Source of the DNA: Elephas maximus indicus
Lineage: Eukaryota; Chordata; Mammalia; Proboscidea; Elephantidae
Assembly (NCBI RefSeq): GCF_024166365.1
Contig: NC_064831.1
Location: 50,097,768 to 50,161,767 of the forward strand
Direction: 5' to 3'
DNA: 64,000 bases
Shown: positions 1 through 11,539 of the stretch, piece by piece
Layout of the letters: every line of letters begins with the position of its first letter
Position numbering within the stretch: the first letter of the stretch is position 1
Program-made: the position numbers and the translations under genes
Notes under the pieces: model-generated
Seen by the model: the letters and a program-made list of their open reading frames with translations, nothing else
Database searches by the model: none
What the model was told of the DNA's origin: nothing

Positions 1-130
1 CGGCGGCCGCCTTCTCATACCTTCACACACTGCACCCGGGCCGGCGCGTCCCGCTCGCCACCGGTGGCCGAGGCTCTTCCCACTCGCCCAGGCTTGAGCT
101 GCAAGTGATTCCATTGGCCAAGGTGTCCAT

Positions 131-145
131 GTAAATAGGTGTGAA
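131..145 (+). promoter_or_regulatory. Adjacent forkhead and T-box-like sites
   Basis: GTAAATA (131-137) fits the forkhead core RYAAAYA. It shares its last A with AGGTGTGAA (137-145), a T-box half-site. A second AGGTGT lies at 121-126. Function is inferred from motif matching only. Confidence 0.35.
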
Positions 146-612
146 AGAAACCAGAGCTGGCCAGGCTCTCCCCTCTCGCTCAGTCCCCTCCCTCTGCAGC
201 CCCCGCTCCCCCTCCTCTTCCTCCTCCTCCCAAGGCGATTGTCATATGATAGCTAAGAAGTGGCACATTAATGAAGCGCCGCTACAGGGGTCTTTTCTGC
301 TCCTGTCACCGCTTAAAACTATCAGATGGTTCGAGGAAGGACATGGAGGCAGCCACCTAGCTCAGCGAAGCCGCGAAGCCCACAGCAGCGCCCTCCGCAG
401 CCCCCAGGCCGCCGCTGCCACCGCCCGCGCCGGGACTCCACAGCCGAGCTCGGCCACCCGCGGGGCGCACCACCAGGAGAGCCGCGGACCGGGCGGTGCG
501 GGGCGCTGCGGGGCTGAGCTGCCGAGCCGTGGGTTGCACCGAGCCCAGCCGAGCCGGGACGCTGCGGGACTGCGCGCCGGGAGGGACGCAGCGAGCGGCA
601 GCGCCGTCCCGG

Positions 613-642
613 ATGCGGACGCACAACTTGGAGCAACTTTAA
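613..642 (+). other. Nine-codon upstream ORF in FOXB1 exon 1
   Basis: ATG at 613 opens a nine-codon frame closed by TAA at 640-642, one base before the inferred end of exon 1. If transcription starts upstream, this could modulate initiation at the FOXB1 ATG. Conservation is unknown. Confidence 0.3.
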
Positions 643-643
643 G

Positions 644-917
644 GTGAGCTGCTCTCGGTTCTATCCCTACCCTTCCCGCTCCAGGGTCTGCTTACTTCCC
701 TCGACCCTCGCGTCGCCGCCGCCTTCCCCTCTCGCGCCCCCGGCCGCGCCCCTCTCTGCGCGCAAAGTTGCGGGCTCCGGCGCCCGGCCACTGGCCGCTC
801 CAGCACGGCCGCCCTTACCCCCGCCCCCGAAGTCTGTGCCCTGGCCCGGCTGACCTCGCGACGTCTGTCTGTGCGTCCATGCCACCCTTCCCCCCGTCCT
901 CTCTCTCCCCTTCCCAG
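644..917 (+). other. FOXB1: Probable FOXB1 5' UTR intron
   Basis: A strong donor (AAG|GTGAGC, cut after 643) is followed 274 bp later by a long C/T tract and acceptor (CCCCTTCCCAG, ending 917). FOXB1 genes have, to my knowledge, a split 5' UTR and a single coding exon. The in-frame ATG at 871, which would add 35 residues, lies inside this intron, so it is not the likely start. Exon 2 would begin with 58 bp of 5' UTR (918-975). Confidence 0.6.
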
Positions 918-975
918 ATCCGAGCCGCCCGCCGGCCCGCTCCGACCCACCGCAAAGAGGAGGGCGAGCAGAAAG

Positions 976-1950
976 ATGCCTCGGCCCGGTCGCAACACCT
1001 ACAGCGACCAGAAGCCGCCCTACTCGTACATCTCGCTGACCGCCATGGCCATCCAGAGCTCGCCCGAGAAGATGCTGCCGCTGAGCGAGATCTACAAGTT
1101 CATCATGGACCGCTTCCCCTACTACCGGGAGAACACGCAGCGCTGGCAGAACAGCCTGCGCCACAACCTCTCCTTCAACGACTGCTTCATCAAGATCCCG
1201 CGGAGGCCCGACCAGCCGGGCAAGGGCAGCTTCTGGGCGCTGCACCCCAGCTGCGGGGACATGTTCGAGAACGGCAGCTTCCTGAGGCGCCGCAAGCGCT
1301 TCAAGGTGCTCAAGTCGGACCACCTGGCGCCCAGCAAGCCGGCGGAGGCGGCGCAGTACCTGCAGCAGCAGGCCAAGCTCCGCCTGGGCGCGCTGGCCGC
1401 CGCGGGCACGCCCCTGCCGCAGCTGCCGGCCGCCTACCACCTGGGCGCCGGGGCGCAGCCCTCCAGCTTCAAGCACCCCTTCGCCATCGAGAACATCATT
1501 GCGCGCGAGTACAAGATGCCGGGGGGGCTGGCTTTCTCCGCCGTACCGCCGGTGCCGGCCGCCTACCCGCTCCCCAACCAGCTGACTTCCATGGGTAGCT
1601 CGCTGGGCCCCGGCTGGCCGCACGTGTACGGCGCCGCCGGCGTGATCGACTCGGCCACCCCCATCTCCATGGCCGGCGGCGACTACAGCGCCTACGGCGT
1701 GCCGCTGAAGCCGCTGTGCCACGCGGCCGGCCAGACGCTGCCCGCCATCCCCGTGCCCATCAAGCCCACGCCGGCCGCCGTGCCCGCGCTGCCCGCGCTG
1801 CCCGCGCCCATCCCCGCCTTGCTCTCGCACTCGCCTCCCTCGCTCAGCCCCACGTCCTCGCAGACAGCCACCAGCCAAAGCAGCCCCGCCACCCCCAGCG
1901 AGACGCTCACCAGCCCGGCCTCCGCCTTGCACTCGGTGGCGGTGCACTGA
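976..1950 (+). CDS. FOXB1: Forkhead box protein B1 (transcription factor)
   Basis: Intact 324-residue frame, within a residue or so of the usual FOXB1 length. The winged-helix forkhead domain spans about residues 13-110. It starts [14 protein letters not shown], has recognition helix 3 around residues 53-71 (N59, R62, H63 and S66 at the DNA-contact positions), and ends in a basic wing 2 (RRRKRFK, 104-110). An eh1-like motif FAIENII (169-175) fits binding of TLE/Groucho co-repressors. The C-terminal half is rich in Ala, Pro and Ser. The start at 976 has A at -3, begins with the family's N-terminal [12 protein letters not shown], and lies downstream of the inferred intron. The protein is a nuclear DNA-binding regulator of developing diencephalon, midbrain and neural tube (known for the family). 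FOXB2 is the only close alternative, but the C-terminus fits FOXB1 and lacks FOXB2's long His/Ala-rich inserts. I see no frameshift or damaged key residue. Confidence 0.97.
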   Translation: MPRPGRNTYSDQKPPYSYISLTAMAIQSSPEKMLPLSEIYKFIMDRFPYYRENTQRWQNSLRHNLSFNDCFIKIPRRPDQPGKGSFWALHPSCGDMFENGSFLRRRKRFKVLKSDHLAPSKPAEAAQYLQQQAKLRLGALAAAGTPLPQLPAAYHLGAGAQPSSFKHPFAIENIIAREYKMPGGLAFSAVPPVPAAYPLPNQLTSMGSSLGPGWPHVYGAAGVIDSATPISMAGGDYSAYGVPLKPLCHAAGQTLPAIPVPIKPTPAAVPALPALPAPIPALLSHSPPSLSPTSSQTATSQSSPATPSETLTSPASALHSVAVH

Positions 1951-2440
1951 CCGCAGCGGCCGGCGCGCCTCCTGGTCCCCTAGCCGCCAGCTCCTTCGCC
2001 TTCCCGGCTCCCCGTCCCGCCACCCCGGCCTGCGTCGCCCCCCTAACTCGTCGGTTTCACCTTGGGCCAGCCCTCTCTCCCCCCGCGAACTTCGTTTCGG
2101 GCCCAGGACGAGACTAAACCCAACCTCGCAGATGGGCCTGGAGGCGTGGGAGGCGCCCTTGCTCCCAGGAGCCGAAAGGCGGGGGGCCCCTGAGCCAAGC
2201 CGCCCATCCCCAGGGCCCCCAAACCTCCTCCCATATCGGAGCGGGGAAATCCTGGCGCCCGCCTCCCGGACGCCAGCGCGCCTTCCCCGGCCCTCTGCGG
2301 TCCGGCTGTGCGTTCGGGCCTCCAGCTCGGCGCAGTCCGGGCCGGAGAAGCCGCCTCAGAGGTCTCCTCCAGCAGGTCCTCCCAGGGGCCGCCGCCGCGC
2401 AGCCGAGGGCCGGGGCTCTGTGAAAATAAATAAATAAATA
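1951..2440 (+). other. FOXB1: FOXB1 3' UTR with candidate poly(A) signals
   Basis: GC-rich non-coding sequence follows the TGA. Three overlapping AATAAA hexamers (2425-2438) are the first canonical poly(A) signals after the stop. No obvious GU-rich element follows, so a longer 3' UTR, for example using ATTAAA at 3354-3359, is possible. Confidence 0.4.
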
Positions 2441-2684
2441 GATAAATTGCTGCGAAAAGGGACCACTGATCTCCCTCCAACTCGCCTCCAGTCTTCCGGC
2501 AGGGGTGTGCGGACCGCCCCATCCTCGGCGGCCCTGCCTCCGGGCCTCTGTCGAGGCTTTTGCTTTGGGTTCTGTTTCCTGCCTGAGGCTCCCGGCGCTG
2601 AGAGTTAATGGAAGCGGCCGCCAAACTGAGAAGGGGACGGTAGTCCTCCACAAACGCAAAACAAAACTAAAAGTAATCTTGTAT

Positions 2685-2794
2685 TGTTTACAAAGCGCCC
2701 GGTAAAATGTAAACAGTGAACTTGAATCTGTCTTGCTAGGCGGGCGAGGGGCACAGCCCACTTTACAAGTACCTGTTGTAATGTGAATGTTTAC
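2685..2794. promoter_or_regulatory. Cluster of forkhead binding motifs downstream of FOXB1
   Basis: Three perfect GTAAACA/TGTTTAC motifs lie at 2685-2691 (minus), 2709-2715 (plus) and 2788-2794 (minus). Two weaker TGTTTGC matches follow at 3032-3038 and 3129-3135. This suggests binding by FOXB1 itself or another forkhead factor, either as a 3' enhancer or an autoregulatory site. Inferred from motifs alone. Confidence 0.4.
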
Positions 2795-2799
2795 CCTTC

Positions 2800-4414
2800 A
2801 TTTCTGGCCAGGTGTAGGGGAGGGGAGGGGGGAGAGGAAAGTTAGTCAGGATGTTAACTTTCCGATTACTTAAGAGACCTTTTTAGCTATTTATTATATT
2901 GTTGGGGCGGGGGGGTGGGGGGAAGCCCAAACGAAGAAAGCACCAAGGGCAACCCTCGAAGAAGGTTAGAGAAGCTGACTGGTAAGACCAAGGGGACGTC
3001 CCCGGAGAGTTCTCCCGTGGACAAGTCTTTCTGTTTGCTACCAGAACTTTTCCCAAGAAGCTAAAGGGCTGCAAAGAGATGTAAATGCTTGTGAATAGGA
3101 ATGATTATACCCTGTGTAAAATGCACTTTGTTTGCTATATTCCTTTAGAGCCTTAGGTAATTTGCTGGAGAAGAAACTGTTGTTCTGGTGTGACCTAAGT
3201 TTAAAAAAAAAAAAGTTGTAGCGTCCTCAGCTGTACAATTTTTACCTTTCATTTTCCTCCTTCCCTGAACAGAATTAGCATGACATTTTAAATATTGATG
3301 TCTGGTTCCCAGCATGCCTGTTTTACGACAAAGGATTTTAAAAAGGTGTCTACATTAAATTATGAACCTAGTCCAAATAATATTTTCTCATTAAAATATG
3401 TAAATTCAAATTTCAGTTTTGTGTCTTTTTGAAGAGTTGCTACAAACAATAATTTTACAAAAGACAGAAGTAATGCTTCCCTAAGCGTGCTTTCTGCACG
3501 CTATGTCTAAGCACTGTTTTCGCATCTTATTTTGGAAAAACTCAAACCTCCTCTTCTGCACTTGCAGATTGGAGGAGAAATTATTCAGACTGATTCTTGA
3601 AGGTATTTGTGCATAATGAAAGAGGACACAAACTGTTTCTGTGACAGATCAGGTGCACAGGTATAGTGCTGAAAGAAAAATTACTGACAATATACTACTT
3701 TATATGTATTTTAATCATGAAACATAGGCACTTATATCAATGAGACATATAGAAGCCAAGTAGAGATAATACAGAGGTTTAAAAAGTGAAAACAGACTTA
3801 CTCTATATTTATGTCCTGAAGCATCTTACTGGAGGTGAGTATTCATTTCCTCCATCCTTTGAATTTTTGCAGCTGTGGACATTTTCTTAGAAATTACCTG
3901 AAAGCCCATCTTGCATGTCAAGAAAGCTGTTTACTTTGAATAGAATATATTTCTTTTAACTCCTTCATCTGACAAAATAATGCTTGATGCATTTATTTTT
4001 AAAAAATGAATGAAGTTACTTTAAATGTTTGACTCTAAGTATTTACTTAAAAAAAATTTTTTTGGTAGATAATTAAAATTTGCCAAGAATTTGTGGCTCC
4101 AGGCTTAACTGAAACTTTATTGAAGGGATCACAATATTTTCAGAGTGAGGTGTGCATTTGACTAACGAAGCAACAAAACAAAGAGAAACTTAAATGGTGA
4201 TTAACACTTTACTGTGTAAAATCATTAAACAAGAATCCTTGTGCAGCACAGAAACTTCCACGACAATCATGATCACTGTACTCCAGGAGGAGAATCTGTC
4301 ACACCTGCAACCCCTCTATATTTCAAAGAGTATCTGGAAAAAAATGAGGATTAATGCAAAGGGGTCATTAATCCTGTTGTGACCATTTTTAAAAAGGAAG
4401 GATCCCACACACAG

Positions 4415-4449
<35 letters not shown>

Positions 4450-5689
4450 GGTGGAAAATAAATGAATCATTGGACTGATTAAAATGCATGAAGCTACTAA
4501 AGCTCGTCAGACAGGGGACAACTAAACTCATTCATCAAGCCCAATTCACAATTATATCAACAAGATCAGCTCGTGAAAGCCTGGAAAACTTAGACACCCT
4601 GGGCTAGGAAATCATCTACATTTTCAAAAATCAAATCCATTTCCATCACTTCCTGCGAAATAAAAATTGGGCCATCTCTGGAATATTCTAGTCTTCTGGA
4701 ATTTTTACACTGAGTTCTAACTGAGAAGGAAGAGAAGGAAGCATGAACAGCCAACATGGAGCCTTAAACGTTTTATAAACGATCAGCTGAAATAGGTGAA
4801 ATGGGAACTGGAATTCAGACATAAGTGATGTGAACATGTATGTATACATACAATGCATGGAGGCAAATAAGATACAGACCCCATTTCAGATACTTAGCAA
4901 AGGAGTGATTTCAACTCAGTGTTTGAAAGTGTTCTTTTCAGCTGGTAAGTTCGTCATGGTGTATTGCAAAGAATGAAATAACTTGGGCATTGTGAGTCCT
5001 CCTTTCACAACTGCAGGCATCTTTTCTCAGACGAAGTTGAATGAGTAAAATAAAAAATCCATTGGTGATATTTTGACCTTGATCAAAAATCCAAAGGCAG
5101 CCCAAACACACATGCCTCTACCCAACTCCACTCCCGCCTTCACCCCCCAGCTTTGAGACTTATGCCCTGCTTAGCTGGAGTGCCCCACAAATAAGGAAGT
5201 TTATAACTATGATACCTTCAATGGCTCCCTTTGTCATGTTAAATCTTTTCACCTGGCTCAAGTCCAAAGTCAACACACACAGCTTTACAATAAAACTGGA
5301 ACAGACAGCATGCAGTGGGAAGATGTGAGTGCAGCCTCTTGTCCTGAGAACCCAGATAAGTTATACTATCTCCTATTTGGTAAATTCAGGCTTTATTATT
5401 ATTATTTGGGCTTTTTATTTGGAACCTTGGCTATTCTGTTACTTTCTGTTTTTAACATCAGGCTGTACTTAACCGTCTTGTTAAACAGCTTTCTCTGTGA
5501 TTGGGGGGAAATTCTGACACAATGGATGAATTCTGTGCAGTTTCTCAAGAGAGAAGCTGCAGAATTTCTTGATGCTCCTGCTGCCTGGATTGGGGGTTCT
5601 GAGACGCCTGGAGGACTCCATGAAGACTGCTAGTAAATGATCCTCAGGATGGCTCAAACATTCTAGTCGCCAGTTTAATGCCTTTTAAA
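2800..5689. other. Repeat-poor intergenic sequence
   Basis: No gene or young transposon seen. It contains A- and G-rich tracts and one CA microsatellite. The short open frames here show no domain or family resemblance. Confidence 0.5.
4416..4447. repeat. (CA)n microsatellite
   Basis: About 16 uninterrupted CA units. Confidence 0.9.
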
Positions 5690-6560
5690 TGGGTGAGAAC
5701 ACTGAGCGCCTTGGAATCGTGAATCTGACCAGGCGCTAGTGTGGAGTGAGGCTGAAATGCGGGTCCCGGAAGGGGGGAGGAGAAGAGTCCAGGCGGATCC
5801 TGCAGACAGAAGAGTTCACATTAGTGCACGCGAGGGAGGGAGAGCAGAGTTGGGGTGAAGGACGGTGCATACCTTTACAGATGACAACTTCCTTTGTAAA
5901 AGGTATGCATTTAAGAAACCAAAAGGATGAGGATCTGCCTTCAAATTCTTAATATAAATGTCAATGCATTTTTTTTTTTCTCCTAAGCCACATACGCACA
6001 GAGATGCGCAAACAAAAACAACCCAACCCACCGGCTGTGAAGCTCCAAAGAGGATGTATTTGTTTCGTTTAAACTAACAACAAATTATCTAATTAATATG
6101 TTTCCATTACTGCGTGAAAGGCCCAGCCCCCGGACCGCCCGCCGTGGGGGACAATAGCCCCCGGCCCACTCTAAGAATTTACAATAACGTCACATCTGTT
6201 TCTTTATTTTCCACTTTTTGAGTCTAAAACCCCTCTCAAGATCACTTCAAACCACGGACTGAGTTATGAAATATGTCCCAGCGCTAAAGGGGGACGAAAC
6301 TTTGCCCACGGACGCTTCATTTGCAAGCAAAAAAGGGAAGGCTATTGAAGAGCATTAAACAAATATATTAGAATTCTGTCACTTTATGCAATTGAGTAGA
6401 TCAAATGAAGGGTCCCGGCCACTTCATTCACTCTCATTCACTCGAATAGAAAACGCAAAGAATAGCAACCCGAGACTGGGCCACCGATGTAGATTTAGCT
6501 CCTTTTTACTGGGAAACAAAAAGGCTGAATTTTCACAAACACATTGCTGACTCGGGGACT
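5690..6560. promoter_or_regulatory. CpG-rich, repeat-free block (candidate enhancer)
   Basis: By eye this has many more CpGs than its surroundings, including a GC-rich core at 6120-6175, next to AT-rich homeodomain-type sequence (TAATTAAT near 6090) and a CRE-like AACGTCA (about 6185). There is no recognisable repeat and no convincing ORF. It lies about 4 kb downstream of FOXB1, so a conserved regulatory element is a reasonable inference. Confidence 0.4.
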
Positions 6561-9190
6561 AGGAAACCGGCACTGGAACCCCTTTGGAATTTAAATTCAT
6601 TTTATCTTCCTCTCTCTTTGCGGGTCTGTTTGCTCTACAGCACAAGATGCAAGAGGCATCCCTTGGCTTCTGAAAAACATGGGGGAGGGGAAGAAAGTGG
6701 GGGGGGGGGAGTGGGCCTCGGATTCCCAAGGAGCCCTCCGTGACCGGCTAACAGGTCTGAGATAATAACTTTGGTTTAAGAAAATCTTTATGTGCAACAA
6801 CATAAACATCATTATACCACACACATCCCACGTCTCTTACCTCCTTGTTTGGTTGGGATTACACAAACAGCTTTTTTTCAAAGACCAGGATCGCATCTGG
6901 GTCACCAAGCTTTCTCCTTTCAACTAATATCTGGTCATTGGTGTCAAAACAGACTTGAAAACTGAACGTTCAACCTCCCCTGCTCACAAGCAGTAGAATC
7001 GCTCTATCACACACACACACACACACACACACAAATCCTCTTTCTGTTAGCTACCCTACCTGAGTGCTGTGCTAGTAGACTGTTAGATAAAAATCAGGAG
7101 AGGAGATACTGTTTGTTTAGAATTTCCAAGTCAGAATCCTCTCACATTTTAACTTCTCATCATCAGGAGGGAGAAAAGCCACCACAGTCTCGCTGGTAAC
7201 GGAGGTAATTCATGAGGGTACGTCCATGGCTGACATTTCTGTTTTGGTGAACTTTACAGACCCTTATGAGTCAGCATCTTCGAAAGCTCCAGTGACTGTC
7301 AGAGCTGATTCTAGAAACAGGGTAGGGAAAAATAAAGGTTCAGACTTATCAGCTTTGGAGGTTTGAGTAGAGAGGGATGAATCAGTTTCCCCCAGACTTG
7401 AAATCTAAACGAAACCTGACCTGAACGGGAAAGTATTTGGAAGTTTTATATTCTGTCTTAAAATTTTGTCTGGTATTATTTCCAAGTTCATTGGAACCTT
7501 TAACACTTTTCATTTTAACTTCAAGATTTATCAAGTTCACATTCTGACACTATTCTTCATTTAATTCTTGGGATGGGTGTCTGGAGCTGGAGACAGGGTG
7601 GAAAGGAGTAGCTCAGGCCTACAGTTTCAAAAAAAAAAAAAAAAGCATTTCAAGAAATGGTTGTTTTACAACCATAGGCTTTTAAACTCACCAGAACTGA
7701 TAATAAATGAATCAGAAATTATCCATGAAAAATTGTAATTGGTTAAACAAAACCTTCCTTGGAAGATATTCTTTCCAGAACACTTTCAAGAATATTTGGG
7801 CAATGAGTTCTTCTTTGGGGGGTAGGAGGCTCTTTTGCTGGTATCTGCAAATAACTGATGTCAAATCATTGCGAGCTTTAGAAGGGACAAACTCAGGGCA
7901 TTAATTAAAACAGATTAAGCTCACAGATACAAAAAGCCTTCTTTAAGTATCTGTTGTTTGGAGACATTGTATATTTCTATTTACTCAGTTAATTTCTTCC
8001 CCAGAGTGTTCCCTGTTGATTGGATTTACTAAGGTATACAGTACGGAAAGAGTTGTTGGTTTGCAGAAACGAGTGTTTCCAAACTCTGCTTTTGCTATAG
8101 ATTTCTCTCCCCCCTGAAATACAATGTATTTTATTGGTCTGACGATTCCAGCACAGTCGCACATAGAGAAATTGCTCAATAAAGGATCTTAATTTTGTGC
8201 CACTTAGAGGAAGCTTAGTATTTATTAAGTAGCATCTAGAGTGTTTTGCATTAATTAGAGCAGCTCCTTGGAGAGACATTCCAGCCAAGAATGGTTTCAC
8301 TCAACGGGAAAACTGCGAGCGTGAGAACTCCCTCACTAGAACGGCTGCAGTGAACCAGGGAGCTGCCAATGCCTGGATTTCTTGGAAATACCAACACATA
8401 TTTTGTTTATTTATATATGTTTGATAGAGCTGAAGGCCTATGCATAACAATAAAATGATCCTTGGAAAATTCCACATCATCCTGGGTGCCATGATATTTA
8501 TGTCAGGCACCCCTCCCCCGCCAAAAAAAAAGAAAAACAAAAAAACTGAAATTATGGTCTATCTCAAGATTCCTGGTGTAATTTCATATTGGAGAAAAAT
8601 TGACAAATGTGACTACCTAACCCTGCCACATTCCACGGGTTAGTTAGAAGGAATCAAATATTTCTTTGACTGCCTGGAGGATGCTTACCGTTGTCACTGT
8701 TGTATCGGTGGAAGGGAGAGGATGGCGAGAGGAAGAGAACAGGCAAGGATGAAATTTTCTATCAGATTAGTCCAGATCAAGCATAAGCAGTGATTCCTGC
8801 CCCCAAGACAGAAGGACAATCGAGGAGGATAGTCCTGTTGGTTTAGCCTGGGTGAAAACTCTATGCCTGGTTCTTGGTGTCATTGAATGAGAATGTTGAC
8901 TGCCATTAGGTTTCTGCTGTGATATCAAGTTGCATAATATTAAAACATGGGAAATACATTTATATTTACTTGTCAATGATATTGGCTTAAAAAAAAAAGA
9001 ACCCCTCACATAAAACATGAAAATGAAAATGCTTAACTTTGACATAGAAATATAAACAGCAATTTGATTAATTATATTGCTAATTATTCTTTGTTGTGTA
9101 GCCAAACATTATGCAATTCTTAAAATGACAGATGCTGAATAAATCATATAAAATAATTACTGGGAATTTCTCTGCAATGAAAAATGGCTG
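6561..9190. other. Intergenic, largely unique sequence
   Basis: No gene recognised. Contains a CA microsatellite, an A-rich run near 7630 and AT-rich unique sequence. The open frames are short and have no family features. Confidence 0.5.
7008..7033. repeat. (CA)n microsatellite
   Basis: About 13 CA units. Confidence 0.9.
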
Positions 9191-9199
9191 AGTTTATGG

Positions 9200-9600
9200 A
9201 GAGATTTATATTAACTTCCAAATATATAATTGGTTTTGTTTTACTCTCATATAGAAAGTTGGTTTTTACTGCAAAAATACTATAACTACATTACAGAAAT
9301 GGTTTTTCCTATACATATTTAAAAGCAATTTATTTCTCCTTTCTATATTTTCCATGGTTATAATCAGTATGCAAGCATACATTTTTTTAAATCCTGCTTT
9401 TCTTCAAAATATATAGAAAACTATTTTTCCATGTGGCTCATAGTTTTCATAATCATTGATTTTAATGGTTGCATAGTATGCCACTGAGTGAATTCTCCTG
9501 GCTGGGACCATTTTAGATGCTTTTAGGTTTTTGTTTGTTTTCACTAATACAAAGACTGTCGCAGTGAACATCTTTTATAGTATAGCTAGCTAAACACTGT
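9200..9600 (-). repeat. Ancient LINE-like fragment
   Basis: The succession of phrases (a tract like TGGTTGCATAGTATGCCA, then a unit resembling CAGTGAACATCTTTTATA) matches the style of very old L1 3' regions read in reverse. Family not certain. Confidence 0.35.
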
Positions 9601-10984
9601 CTCCGATGATGTAAAACACATTAGCACTGGCATGCTGAATTCCTTAACAGCTTCCTGCAAATTCAATAATATAATTTAATTTAGGGGTTCAGCTTTGGCT
9701 CTTACATTCCCGCTGCTATCTGCCTTATATCCAGGGACCTGGAGCAACACTGCCTCAATTTAGAATCAAGGACACTAGATGTTCGAGTTGGAAAGGTTCT
9801 GAGAGATTCCAGATAAACCAGTTCCTTGATTTTACTCATTCGATGAGTACTGCTGTTAAGACACCTCTTCATCTGCATCCAGGTGACTTACACCACCAGA
9901 CTCAGGTTCCCAAAGTAAAACAAAGCTTCAGTACCACCACAGGCACCAAGCACACACAACTAAAAACCAGAAGTCAAGGCAGTGCTGAAATAGTCAAAAT
10001 GAAAGCTTTTATCTGAAAATTTGTGCTCCATCACTTGAAGACAGTTCACCCAGAATGGCAAGCCACAGCATTTTGAAGTGGGGGTCTTAGAAAGGTTGTG
10101 TAACTAGGGGGTGTGGTCACCCCTCAACCTCAGGTCTCAGGAGAAAGGGATTTACTCTCAATCGGAACCATTTCTGAAGTTCCAGACCTCAAACCCTGAA
10201 ACCCAGCAGCCTTCCAGGCAGACGGCCGTGAGTCTGAAGTGTCTAGGCTCCCGGCAGGTGTGGGGGGCATTGTCCGTGTTATTTCTGCAGCTGCTTTAAG
10301 ATGGCTAATTCTTTGGATGGCAGATTAGGGGGAGTGGCGAGGGAAAAGGGACAGGACATCTGAGCTCTAGACTTTGTCTCTTTGCTGTGGTATTTTGCCT
10401 TGACCTTTCTTACACTGCACTTTCATGCCTGCCTTCCCACTCCAGGCTCTTGAAATCTTACTTGTTTTTAATGAGGTGGGTTAATATCGTGTGAGGCATG
10501 ATACAGGTGTCTGCTATGGGCTTGTTGGATGGACAGCGTCCAGGCTGCCTGGAGCAGACCCAGAAGGAAGGATAAGAATGCCATGCACCCCAGGAAAGCA
10601 CCTTAATTAGTAACTAAAGTTGAAATAATTCTGAATTAGAATTGATGTTTTTCAGATGGGGAAAAAAACATGGAACCAAAATATTTTGTTCACAACTACT
10701 TTTCCACCGTCTCCAAACAACCCCAAGCACCATCCCCGGTGGTAATTAGCTCCACTCACTTAGAACAGAAAGGAGGGGGAAAGGGGGGATTGAGAGGAAG
10801 AGGAGCTGCTGGATGGAGAGCTGATGTTCCTGTCAGCACAGGCATTTAAAACGGCCCCCAATGGTATCTCCACACCTGTCTTTCAGTTCAGTTCAAACCA
10901 ACCCACTTCATTCCAGTTAAACCCAATTTGACTATTATTACTAAGCAGCACCTGCCACAAACGTCACAAACAAAACCTTCGAAG
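9601..10984. other. Intergenic sequence, nothing recognised
   Basis: No gene, RNA gene or young repeat seen. A weak L2/MIR-like patch may lie around 9770-9840. Confidence 0.4.
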
Positions 10985-11185
10985 CAAATATCTTGGTCAG
11001 AAAACCTGGATTTGAGTTCTACTTTATTACCTTTTTGCTAAATTGCTCTGAGCAAGTCTCCTTTTCACTCTGTGCCTCAAAGTTACTCATCTCTCAGATG
11101 GGAAAAAAAAGAGTTCCTTCAAAGGTTTGCCTCGATGATCAAGTGGAGCTGAGTAGATTAAAATGCTTCAAATTGGCATGTGAAA
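10985..11185 (-). repeat. MIR-type ancient SINE
   Basis: Shows the MIR core order in reverse: a GAGCAAGT tract, then a CTCTGTGCCTCA tract, then CTCAGATGGGAAAA. Confidence 0.5.
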
Positions 11186-11242
11186 TTACTATTACCATTT
11201 ATGACAGATAAATAAAAAATTAAAACTAGCTCTTCTCTTCTC

Positions 11243-11447
11243 AGGGTCCCTGGGTGGCAGTTTGTGATGGTCTACTAACCTAAAGGTTGGCTGTTAAAAC
11301 CCACTCAGCAACACCTCAGAAAAAAAGGCCTGGCAATCTGCTTCCATACAGATTATAGGCAAGAAAGCCCAATGAGCAGTTCTATTCTATAACACATGGG
11401 TTGCTGTAAATTGGAATTGACTCAATGGCAATGGGTTTGGTTTTTCT
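11243..11447 (+). mobile_element. AfroSINE, long-form, diverged
   Basis: Starts with a GGTCCCTGGGTGGCAG tRNA-like head and ends CAATGGGTTTGGTTTTT. It has the extra middle segment seen in long-form copies. First AfroSINE from the left end. Confidence 0.85.
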
Positions 11448-11539
11448 TCTGGTATTCTCTTCTCCCAAGAGAATGTGTTCTGCCCTAGAATTTAATATTA
11501 ACCTCTTCAGATAGCTTGTATACTTGCAGAGGTAAGGTC

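Larger units (their letters stand above)
1..643 (+). promoter_or_regulatory. FOXB1: FOXB1 promoter region and 5' UTR exon 1
   Basis: GC-rich, CpG-rich sequence runs from the window edge into FOXB1. An inverted CCAAT box (ATTGG, 113-117) and a forkhead/T-box pair (131-145) are visible. I see no convincing TATA box, so the transcription start cannot be fixed. Exon 1 is inferred to end at 643 because AAG|GTGAGC is a good splice donor. Several upstream ATGs open short frames, including 343-360 and 613-642. The promoter may extend left of the window. Confidence 0.6.

Noticed and set aside
141..647. 168-codon frame in the FOXB1 5' region
   Set aside because: Low-complexity GC-rich translation that runs through the probable splice donor; no family resemblance.
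871..975. 35-residue N-terminal extension of FOXB1
   Set aside because: Its ATG lies within the inferred 5' UTR intron; the family's N-terminus begins at 976.
667..1947. 426-codon minus-strand frame across FOXB1
   Set aside because: It is the antisense shadow of a GC-rich coding exon, with low-complexity Arg/Gly/Ala-rich product and no domain.
2043..2761. Two overlapping 200-codon minus-strand frames in the FOXB1 3' region
   Set aside because: Both arise from GC-rich, stop-poor sequence and overlap each other; no domain seen.
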